From positions 1-18,081 of the forward strand of contig JAFOFS010000028.1 in NCBI GenBank assembly GCA_017387165.1: a stretch of 18,081 nucleotides of DNA. The letters run 5' to 3'. How positions within the stretch are numbered: position 1 is the stretch's first letter; every line of letters starts with the position of its first letter. Positions 7,053-13,232 of this stretch are shown piece after piece. Under the pieces are notes generated by a model. The model did not search any database and was not told the DNA's origin. It was given only the letters and a program-made list of their open reading frames with translations. This DNA is from Clostridia bacterium (GTDB taxonomy: Bacteria > Bacillota > Clostridia > Oscillospirales > Acutalibacteraceae). The position numbers and the translations under genes were made by a program.

Positions 7053-7669
7053 ACCAATGCACCTCCCATCAAATCATACAAAAGTTCTCCCTCCGCAACC
7101 GCGTCCACCAAGCCGTGCCGAATCGCTTGGTCGGCTTTCAGATAGGTGTCCTTGGCGGTCAGCCGTCGGATCTCCTGCTTGGGTCGCCCCGTGAACCGCA
7201 CCAGCAGGTCGTCCAGCTCCTGCTTGCGCTCCATCAGCGAACGGGCAACACTCTCCACCTCGCTGCAACTGCCGCCGGGCAGACCGCCTGCCAACAACGG
7301 CTGGTGCAGCATCACCTGCGAATGCGGCGTGATAAACCGCTGGCCGCGGGTTCCCGCCGCCAGGATCACCGCTGCCATGCTGGCCGCAATACCGAGCGAA
7401 ACGGTGCGGACGGGACCGCTAAACGACCGCATCACGTCGATCAGCACCAAGCCGTCGCGGATGCTGCCGCCCGGGCTGTTGATGACCAGCGTGATCGGCT
7501 GCTTCCCGTCCAACGCCGCCAGCAGCGTGAACTGTTGCACCGCCTGATTGACGGTGGTCGAGTCAACCGGCTCGTCCAGGTAGATCACACGCTGCTCAAA
7601 CAGCTTGGTCTTGAGCGAGATCTGACGGCAGCCGCTGCTGCCGCGTTCCAAATAATACACTTGTTCCAT
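7049..7669 (-). CDS. ClpP-type serine protease
   Basis: A 206-residue peptidase S14 protein. The catalytic triad is intact: Ser97 in GIAASMAAVILAAG (93-106), His122 in MLHQP (120-124) and Asp174 in AKDTYLKADQA (172-182). The oxyanion segment NSPGGS lies at 64-69. Housekeeping ClpP forms a barrel fed by ClpX, ClpA or ClpC; the N-terminal region here differs from ordinary ClpP, and no Clp ATPase gene is adjacent. ATG 7669 is chosen over an upstream TTG because AAAGGAG (7678-7684) lies 8 bases ahead. It is the first gene of a four-gene minus-strand operon and overlaps the ATPase start by 4 bases. This is probably a specialised paralogue. It could degrade proteins with the VirD4-like ATPase as unfoldase, or process a partner protein, but both are conjecture. 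Confidence 0.9.
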   Translation of the reverse strand: MEQVYYLERGSSGCRQISLKTKLFEQRVIYLDEPVDSTTVNQAVQQFTLLAALDGKQPITLVINSPGGSIRDGLVLIDVMRSFSGPVRTVSLGIAASMAAVILAAGTRGQRFITPHSQVMLHQPLLAGGLPGGSCSEVESVARSLMERKQELDDLLVRFTGRPKQEIRRLTAKDTYLKADQAIRHGLVDAVAEGELLYDLMGGALV

Positions 7670-7733
7670 ACGTATCTCTCCTTTCAAACGTACCCCTATC
7701 GGAATAGGGGGGGTGGGTATCTATTCATAAACG

Positions 7734-7765
7734 AAAAAGGCGCAGAGCCGTCCTTGCTCTGCGCC
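7734..7765 (-). terminator. Second leader terminator upstream of ClpP gene
   Basis: On the minus strand GGCGCAGAG pairs with CTCTGCGCC (7757-7765 with 7739-7747) around a 9-base loop, followed by five T (7738-7734). On the plus strand no T run follows. It lies inside the transcript of the ClpP operon, before the first gene. Confidence 0.8.
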
Positions 7766-7774
7766 GAAAAAGTG

Positions 7775-7802
7775 AAAAAAAGGAGGTGTCTTGCGACACC
7801 TC
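7775..7802 (-). terminator. First leader terminator upstream of ClpP gene
   Basis: On the minus strand GAGGTGTC / GACACCTC form an 8-bp stem with tetraloop GCAA (7795-7802 and 7783-7790), followed after one base by seven T (7781-7775). This is a compact, strong intrinsic terminator about 120-145 nt after the predicted transcription start. Confidence 0.85.
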
Positions 7803-7927
7803 ATGGGAAACGGGATACGTAAAACGGTTGTAACTCTTTTCTGAAAAATAAATCTTTTTTATTTTTTCGATGGTCGCATCGGTCGGATCACCGCCAACAC
7901 ACGGCCGCCAACTCCCCCGTCACGTAT

Positions 7928-7957
7928 AGTGTAGCACAAGGCGTCATTCCCTGTCAA
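7928..7957 (-). promoter_or_regulatory. Promoter of the ClpP-VirD4 operon (minus strand)
   Basis: Read on the minus strand: a perfect TTGACA (7957-7952), an 18-base spacer ending in TGC, and TACACT (7933-7928), so an extended -10 element. Its -35 box is 4 bp from the -35 box of the divergent polymerase promoter. Confidence 0.75.
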
Positions 7958-7961
7958 GTCA

Positions 7962-7990
7962 TTGACGAAAAGAGAGAAATATGGTATAAA
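7962..7990 (+). promoter_or_regulatory. Promoter of the RdRP-like polymerase operon
   Basis: TTGACG (7962-7967), a 17-base spacer ending in TGG (extended -10), then TATAAA (7985-7990). With the facing minus-strand promoter it forms the dyad TGTCAA-GTCA-TTGACG at 7952-7967, where one repressor or activator could control both operons. Confidence 0.8.
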
Positions 7991-8025
7991 TAAAGCGTAT
8001 CATTTTGCGGAAAGGAGAGAACGGT

Positions 8026-11000
8026 ATGGAATACGAATTGCTGACCCTGCGCGGCGTCGAAATTTTGTCGCGGATGTCCGACGATACGGCGATGCCGGTC
8101 ATTCGGCTCACCCCCGATACCATCCTCTCCTCCGCCTACTACGCAAGCAGCGCCCTGCTGGATCAACTGAAGGACGAGTTGCATTTGGACGGCAACGCCC
8201 CCGACCTCTTTTGCAAGTTGTGGCTGTACGTCAATTTCGAATCCACCGCCGCCCTTGCCGACCATCGGCGCTTCGACCGCCTGTTTACGGAGGGTTTTGC
8301 GGTGGATTTTGCGGATGGCGAAAAACCCGTCTGCTTCGTTCCGTTTCTCAACAGCAGCAGCCAAAGCAAGCGCTTTATCTACGGCTTTATCCGTCGGGAT
8401 CTGTTCGCCCCGATGCGGGAACGGCTGGATCTCGGGCTGCCACTGGAGGAGCGGTTGTCCCATCATTCGCTGGCGTCGTTAGCCAAGTTGTACGCCTACC
8501 GCGGTCTGTATTCCAGCGACGCCGTCCTCGCGCTGCGCGGCGGTGAGGCAGAAGCCGACGCGTTCTTTCATGAGGACAGCATCATCATTCTGCCGGACGA
8601 CGGCGGCACCTATACCGTCCGTGCGTTCGGCGTATCGCAGGAGGCGGGTCAAAAAGCGGGCGAGGTGCTGCTTCGCGCGGAGGAGGCCGTCCCCCGTGAG
8701 GTAGCGATCACCTGCTTCGACGGCGTCGGTCTGCTCACACCGCAAGGACGGGATCTCATCAACGCCCACCTGCCTGCCGCCATGCGCGGACAATCGTTCC
8801 AGGTGCGGTTACCGTTTTTCAAGGGTATGCTGCACACGGTGGATATCCGCCGCTTTTTGCGAGACAACGGGGTTTCGGAGGAGCACGCCGTCATCACCGA
8901 TATCTTCCATCGGGAACGCGACTTGTATAAAGCCAACGTCATCGTCACCCCCTCGGTGTTCAAGCTGTACGGTCTGCTGGACGAGCACACCAAGCATCAA
9001 GGGGACGTGATGCGCCGCTATTTCGAGATGGTACGGCGGTATCACCACGGCCTGTACGTCATCAAAACGGAGTCCTCGTTTCGGCACCTGCAGTACGTGC
9101 CGCTCAACAAGCAGTTGATCGGCACGCTGGATCTTTCCGCTGACGAGCTGGACGACTTGGTGGACGAGCATCGCCGCCAAGCAGACGGCTATTCGGCCGA
9201 AACGCTGCTGGATCCCGAAAAGCGCACCGCGCTGTGGCAACTGGCCGAGCGGGATGAATGGATGACCCTGCTGCTCCGTCAGCCGGCCTTTCTGCGGGAT
9301 GCGACCATTCGCCGTATGCTGGAAAACCACCGTGTTTCCCGTTATCACGACGTCGCTCTCGGGCGCATCCGCGTCAAGGGTGAAAACCGCTTTTTGAGCG
9401 GCGATCTGTTCCATTTCCTCGTCCTGCTGCTGCAAAAGGTGGCGGTCGGACAGCCGCACCTGCTTCCCCGATGCGAGCTGCTCAAGCGCCGCCGCATCCG
9501 CCGCGGCGCCGTCTATCTGCCGGGGCTGAAACAACCCGTCAAAGAGATCGCCTTGCTGCGCAATCCGCATATTTCCCGCAACGAGGATGTTTGCGTCAAG
9601 GTCGGTGACAGAGGCTTCTGTCATTACTACGACGCCTATTTGGGACACTTGACCGGGGTGGTGTTCGTCGGTCATTGCTCCTGCATTCCCGCCGCCTTGG
9701 GCGGCGCAGACTTTGACGGCGACCACGTCATCGTGTCGTACGACGAGCGCGTGATACGCGCCTGCCGCAAGAGCGGCTATACGGAAACGACCGCCGGCGA
9801 AAGCGAACTTCCGTTCATTCAAATTCCGGCGCTGAAGACCGCCGTCGTTTCCGTTTTGCCGTACACCTACGTTTCTCCGCAGGTCATCCGCAACACCTTC
9901 AGCAGCCGCATCGGCCACATTGCCAACGCCGGTATGAAGATCGCGGCGGTGGAATACGATCCGACGGTGACGCCCGACGACGCCTCCCCCTCCGCTTCGC
10001 TGTGTACCATCCTGTACGGCACCGAGATCGACGGCTGCAAAAAAGGATTTCGCCCGCATATCGACCACGTCATCGGCGACGGCGGCACCACCCCCGACAG
10101 CATCGCCGTCGTCAAAGAGGTGGAAAAATACATTCGGGTCTCCGACCGACTGGAGCACCGCCGCTACGCCCCCACCCTGAAGCAAGACCCGCAGGGAGAG
10201 CCGGTTGCCTTTGAACTGGACGGCGCGGAGGTTTCGCTGTTCCCCAATCGCGAGCACAACGCCGTCACCCAACTGTTGTACCGTTGGGCCAAGCTGTTTG
10301 CGGAATTTGCCGAGCACGGCGACCCCGTTTTCCCCACCGAGTTGCCGACTCTGGAGCAAGTGTTTCCCAAAACCTCCCCCTATCCCGACGAGGCGGCGGA
10401 GATCTTGCGTGCCGTCGCGGCAGTGCGCCGCCTCTATGGCTCAGCGCTGAAAAATCGCGATGTGCTGCGGCAGACGTGTGCCAAAAATACGGCCGCCATC
10501 TTTATGCGGCTGAAGGGTCAGTACGACGACATCGACCGACCGATCGGCGGCATCTCCTGCCGCGATCGGATGGAACGCTTGCAAAACGAGCTGCTCGATC
10601 TCTGCACTCCGTACACGGAGGACGAACTCCTTGCGCTGCGCGGCGCGTTGTTCTCCGAGCAAAAGGAACGCTTTGACCCGCATACCTACTGGCCGTACGG
10701 ACAGATGCCTTCCGCGCATACGCTTTGTCGCGAAATTCTCGCCCTGCCGGACGCCGATCTGCTGTTCAATTTCCACTTTGAGGGTTACCGCCTTCTGTAT
10801 TATCTGTTGGATAACGTCCTCCGCATCCGAAAAGAAGAACGCGCCGCCTTTGCCGTTGCGGAGGAAGGCTATGCCGCCCGCTACGGACGTATGGCGCAGC
10901 AATGCTTTGCGCTGCAGATGACCGCCACGGACTTTGAGAAAAAACTGGCGAGTGCCGCACGGGAGGATCTGTATGACCTTTTGTCCTGCGATCAACCGTC

Positions 11001-11118
11001 CGAGGTGATCGCCCGTCTCTATCCCCCGCCCTACGACGACCAAAAGCGTGCCTTTTGGAAGATATTCAGCGTGGGCGACGTGCTGACGGCGTTGGGAGGT
11101 GACCGCGATGCTGAATGA
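8026..11118 (+). CDS. Two-barrel RNA polymerase, eukaryotic RdRP/QDE-1-like (DxDGD)
   Basis: A 1030-residue single-chain protein. Residues 562-566 are DFDGD within GGADFDGDHVIVSYDE, the magnesium-binding DxDGD loop shared by cellular RNA polymerase beta-prime, eukaryotic RNA-dependent RNA polymerases (QDE-1, plant RDR) and the phage YonO group. Fifty residues earlier LLRNPHISRNEDV (510-522) matches the position and pattern of the RNPCLHPGD-type motif of RDR proteins, and GVVFVGHCSCIPAALGG just before the catalytic loop matches their VVFPQKGPRPHPNECSG-type segment. The zone around 437-600 thus looks like the double-psi-barrel core; the long N-terminal part and helical C-terminal third (about 700-1030) are not recognised. 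It lacks the ordinary beta-prime zinc finger and rudder context. ATG 8026 has AAAGGAG (8011-8017) upstream. The next gene overlaps its end. It may copy RNA from RNA or DNA; the template cannot be told from sequence. Confidence 0.87.
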   Translation: MEYELLTLRGVEILSRMSDDTAMPVIRLTPDTILSSAYYASSALLDQLKDELHLDGNAPDLFCKLWLYVNFESTAALADHRRFDRLFTEGFAVDFADGEKPVCFVPFLNSSSQSKRFIYGFIRRDLFAPMRERLDLGLPLEERLSHHSLASLAKLYAYRGLYSSDAVLALRGGEAEADAFFHEDSIIILPDDGGTYTVRAFGVSQEAGQKAGEVLLRAEEAVPREVAITCFDGVGLLTPQGRDLINAHLPAAMRGQSFQVRLPFFKGMLHTVDIRRFLRDNGVSEEHAVITDIFHRERDLYKANVIVTPSVFKLYGLLDEHTKHQGDVMRRYFEMVRRYHHGLYVIKTESSFRHLQYVPLNKQLIGTLDLSADELDDLVDEHRRQADGYSAETLLDPEKRTALWQLAERDEWMTLLLRQPAFLRDATIRRMLENHRVSRYHDVALGRIRVKGENRFLSGDLFHFLVLLLQKVAVGQPHLLPRCELLKRRRIRRGAVYLPGLKQPVKEIALLRNPHISRNEDVCVKVGDRGFCHYYDAYLGHLTGVVFVGHCSCIPAALGGADFDGDHVIVSYDERVIRACRKSGYTETTAGESELPFIQIPALKTAVVSVLPYTYVSPQVIRNTFSSRIGHIANAGMKIAAVEYDPTVTPDDASPSASLCTILYGTEIDGCKKGFRPHIDHVIGDGGTTPDSIAVVKEVEKYIRVSDRLEHRRYAPTLKQDPQGEPVAFELDGAEVSLFPNREHNAVTQLLYRWAKLFAEFAEHGDPVFPTELPTLEQVFPKTSPYPDEAAEILRAVAAVRRLYGSALKNRDVLRQTCAKNTAAIFMRLKGQYDDIDRPIGGISCRDRMERLQNELLDLCTPYTEDELLALRGALFSEQKERFDPHTYWPYGQMPSAHTLCREILALPDADLLFNFHFEGYRLLYYLLDNVLRIRKEERAAFAVAEEGYAARYGRMAQQCFALQMTATDFEKKLASAAREDLYDLLSCDQPSEVIARLYPPPYDDQKRAFWKIFSVGDVLTALGGDRDAE

Positions 11119-12052
11119 AAAGCAGGAATACCGCCTCTACCTGACCGCCGACTACGGCGACCTGCTCCGCCGGGACAATCTCACCGATTGCTTGAGCGGA
11201 CTCCGTCCGGTGCTGACCGTGCTGGCACGCGGTTTTTTGGAAAATTGCCGTGAAAGCGGCGTGCGCGATCCGGCTGCCCTGCACCGCTACACCATCGCTT
11301 TTTTAAAGGTGTGGCTGCTTGGTGAGGCCGTTTCACAGTTGGAGGACGGCACCGACGACGCGCTGCGGGAAGCGGCGACTCGGCCGCTGTTGGCAGAGCA
11401 GCTGCAAGCGGCCGCCGACGCCTGCCTCCTGCGGCACTTGGACGAACACGAGGTGCGGATAAAAAGCGGAAAATTCGTCGCAAACGACCATTCCCTTCGC
11501 CTGCGTTTTCTGCTCAACAAGATCCATTCGTGGAGCGACTCGCTCTTTTACTCCTACAACGAGCAGTCCCTCAACGCCATCTACTTCAAAGCGATCGTGG
11601 CGGACGCCCTGTATCAAGGTCCGCTGACCAACCTCGTCTTGCAGCTGCGGGAGGGGGACGAGCCGTTTTTCGGCCTGCAGGGCAATTTCGGCTATTCCCG
11701 CCATTTGTGCCTGCTGGGCATCGTGGCGCTGTATCTGCAGCGCAAGCCATCCTTTTGCCAAAGCACCCCGATCGTCATGGCGCATTTCTCCAACTATCTG
11801 AAAAAGCCGACCCGTTCCAAGGATAAAAGCGAGCGGTACAAATCGGTCTCCGCTCTGCTGCAGCAGGCCGACTACCGCTACGACGGACATCCGCTGTTCT
11901 CTCTGCACCACCTGACCCCGTCCTGCGTCAAGCTGGCGGTAAACGCCGACTGGCTCCGCCATTACGACCTGCGGCTGGTGTCCCCCGACGAGCCGCTGCC
12001 GAGCGGCTACTGCCGTTTCGATGATCGGCAGCTTCGCCCCGACCGCACCTAA
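11108..12052 (+). CDS. Polymerase-associated protein of unknown function
   Basis: A 314-residue soluble protein of no family I recognise, without signal peptide or membrane segment. The first 150 residues look helical. The middle contains LRFLLNKIHSWSDSLFYSYNEQSLNAIYFKAI and FFGLQGNFGYSRHLCLLGIVALYLQRK. Basic residues cluster in NYLKKPTRSKDKSERYKS (about residues 235-252), which could contact nucleic acid. ATG 11108 is chosen because GGGAGGT (11094-11100) lies 7 bases upstream; it overlaps the polymerase gene by 11 bases, so translation is probably coupled. The natural inference is a dedicated partner of the RdRP-like polymerase, for example a template or nucleic-acid handling subunit, but no catalytic motif is visible. 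A strong terminator follows immediately. Confidence 0.78.
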   Translation: MLNEKQEYRLYLTADYGDLLRRDNLTDCLSGLRPVLTVLARGFLENCRESGVRDPAALHRYTIAFLKVWLLGEAVSQLEDGTDDALREAATRPLLAEQLQAAADACLLRHLDEHEVRIKSGKFVANDHSLRLRFLLNKIHSWSDSLFYSYNEQSLNAIYFKAIVADALYQGPLTNLVLQLREGDEPFFGLQGNFGYSRHLCLLGIVALYLQRKPSFCQSTPIVMAHFSNYLKKPTRSKDKSERYKSVSALLQQADYRYDGHPLFSLHHLTPSCVKLAVNADWLRHYDLRLVSPDEPLPSGYCRFDDRQLRPDRT

Positions 12053-12083
12053 AAAGTGCCCCCGAAACAGGGGGCACTTTTTT
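12051..12083 (+). terminator. Intrinsic terminator of the polymerase operon
   Basis: The perfect stem AAAAGTGCCCCC / GGGGGCACTTTT (12052-12063 and 12070-12081) has loop GAAACA and a T run. It begins within the TAA stop of the preceding gene. Confidence 0.93.
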
Positions 12084-12133
12084 GTTATATTTTGCAACAC
12101 AATCGCATACACTCCTATCGCAAAGGGAGCGTG

Positions 12134-12664
12134 ATGGGTATGAAACGGGATCTGGGTCTGTGGCAATTCGGAGGGTTTGTAACCGCCACCCTCGGGGGGA
12201 CCATTCTGCATTTTCTGTACGGTTGGACGGGCGAAAGCGTAGCGGTTGCACCGTTTGCGGCGGTGAACGAATCCACCTGGGAACACACCAAACTGCTGGT
12301 CCTGCCGATGCTGCTGTTTGCGCTGTTTCAATATCGCGCCTTCCGCGAGGACGGGCGCTTCTGGTGTATCAAGCTGCGCGGCACGCTGGTCGGACTGACC
12401 CTCATCCCCGTCCTCTTTTACACCATCAGCGGCGCTTTCGGCGTAACCCCCGGCTGGGTGAATATCGCCCTGTTCTTCGTCGCGGCAGCCATCGCTTATC
12501 TGATCGAATACCGCCTCTTTCAACGCCGCTCCGTCCGCTGCCGCCATCCGAAGCTCGCCTTGGCAGCGCTGGTCGCAATCGTCCTCCCGTTTGCGGTGTT
12601 CACGTTTTTGCCGCCACGGTTGCCGCTGTTCCTCGACCCCGTAACGGGAACCTACGGTATCTGA
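12134..12664 (+). CDS. DUF6512-like small membrane protein
   Basis: A 176-residue protein with five hydrophobic segments (about residues 12-31, 52-68, 82-103, 108-128 and 138-158). The motif FAAVNESTWEHTKLL between the first two segments and the C-terminal DPVTGTYGI are typical of a family of small Bacillota membrane proteins (DUF6512), whose function is unknown. The start is uncertain: AAAGGGAG ends at 12129, which is 4 bases before ATG 12134 and 10 before the in-frame ATG 12140, so the latter is equally possible. A weak promoter may lie at TTGCAA 12092-12097 with TATCGC 12116-12121. The gene stands between two terminators, so it is probably monocistronic. Confidence 0.75.
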   Translation: MGMKRDLGLWQFGGFVTATLGGTILHFLYGWTGESVAVAPFAAVNESTWEHTKLLVLPMLLFALFQYRAFREDGRFWCIKLRGTLVGLTLIPVLFYTISGAFGVTPGWVNIALFFVAAAIAYLIEYRLFQRRSVRCRHPKLALAALVAIVLPFAVFTFLPPRLPLFLDPVTGTYGI

Positions 12665-12666
12665 AC

Positions 12667-12695
12667 AAAACCCGCCCTCTCAAGGGCGGTTTTTG
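12667..12695 (+). terminator. Intrinsic terminator after the DUF6512-like gene
   Basis: CCGCCCT (12672-12678) pairs with AGGGCGG (12683-12689) around loop CTCA, followed by TTTTTG and preceded by AAAA that can extend the stem. Confidence 0.88.
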
Positions 12696-12705
12696 TTTTC
12701 TCCCG

Positions 12706-12734
12706 TTGATTTCTTCGGGAGAATGTGGTATACT
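12706..12734 (+). promoter_or_regulatory. Promoter of the rpiB operon
   Basis: TTGATT (12706-12711), a 17-base spacer ending in TGG (extended -10), then TATACT (12729-12734). It lies 30 bases before the rpiB start. Confidence 0.75.
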
Positions 12735-12764
12735 GAACGGGAAATTCCATAGGAGGCGGTAATT

Positions 12765-13217
12765 ATGAAGATTGCATTGGCAAACGACCACGGTGGACTG
12801 GATCTGAAACCGACGGTGCTGGAGGTGCTCCGCGCCCGTCAGATCGAGGTGTGCGATTTCGGCACCTTCACGACGGACAGCTGCGACTACCCCGTGTTCG
12901 CGCAGAAGGCGGCAGACGCCGTCGCCTCGGGCGAATGCGAGCTCGGCATTCTCATCTGCGGCACCGGCGTCGGCATTTCGCTGGCCGCCAACAAGGTGAA
13001 AGGCATCCGCTGCGTCTGCTGCAGCGAGCCGTACAGCGCGGCGATGTCCCGCCGCCACAACAACGCCAATATGCTCGCCATCGGCGCCCGCGTGCTGGGT
13101 ACCGAAGCCGCACGGCTGATCGTCGAAACCTGGCTGGACAACCAATTCGAGGGCGACCGCCATCAGCGCCGCGTTGACCTCATCACCGCCATCGAGAACG
13201 GCGAAAAACTGTACTAA
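12765..13217 (+). CDS. rpiB: Ribose-5-phosphate isomerase B
   Basis: A 150-residue RpiB/LacAB-family isomerase, interconverting ribose 5-phosphate and ribulose 5-phosphate in the pentose phosphate pathway. Motifs are NDHGGLDLK (7-15), with Asp8 and His9 of the phosphate and substrate pocket, ILICGTGVGIS (62-72) with catalytic Cys65, and RRHNNANMLAIGARV (96-110) with ring-opening His98. The usual start reads SDHAG; here it is NDHGG, a conservative change. Related sugar isomerases (LacAB, allose 6-phosphate) cannot be excluded, but the Cys-GTG-GIS pattern is that of RpiB. ATG 12765 has a strong AGGAGG at 12751-12756. First gene of an operon with pepP-like and HPr-like genes. Confidence 0.92.
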   Translation: MKIALANDHGGLDLKPTVLEVLRARQIEVCDFGTFTTDSCDYPVFAQKAADAVASGECELGILICGTGVGISLAANKVKGIRCVCCSEPYSAAMSRRHNNANMLAIGARVLGTEAARLIVETWLDNQFEGDRHQRRVDLITAIENGEKLY

Positions 13218-13232
13218 AAGGAGGGAGCTCGT

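Larger units (their letters stand above)
7670..7921 (-). promoter_or_regulatory. Long structured 5' leader of the ClpP-VirD4 operon
   Basis: With transcription starting near 7921, the untranslated leader is about 250 nt. It contains two intrinsic terminators in series and a final hairpin CCCCTAT/ATAGGGG (7693-7710) just before the ClpP ribosome site. A 27-codon frame starting with ATG at 7804 (minus) reads through both terminators to a TAG near 7724 but has no Shine-Dalgarno. The most likely reading is transcription attenuation, or a short RNA of about 145 nt released at the first terminator. No known riboswitch class was recognised. Confidence 0.6.

Noticed and set aside
5808..7669. Part of an integrative conjugative element.
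   Set aside because: Only the coupling ATPase resembles conjugation proteins. No relaxase, VirB4, VirB6, integrase or excisionase was found, and the ATPase has no membrane anchor.
8809..10359. A 516-codon minus-strand frame inside the polymerase gene.
   Set aside because: It is antisense to the DFDGD coding frame, has low-complexity His/Gln/Val-rich text and no recognisable domain.
8026..11118. The DFDGD protein as a housekeeping RNA polymerase beta-prime gene or fragment.
   Set aside because: There is no rpoB or ribosomal gene context, no beta-prime N-terminal zinc-binding cysteines or bridge-helix sequence, and the flanking RNP motif fits the RDR/QDE-1 and YonO side better.
7049..11118. 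A prophage with ClpP-like prohead protease and YonO-like polymerase.
   Set aside because: No terminase, portal, capsid, tail, lysis or integrase gene is present between 4929 and 12052, and the flanks are ordinary chromosomal genes.
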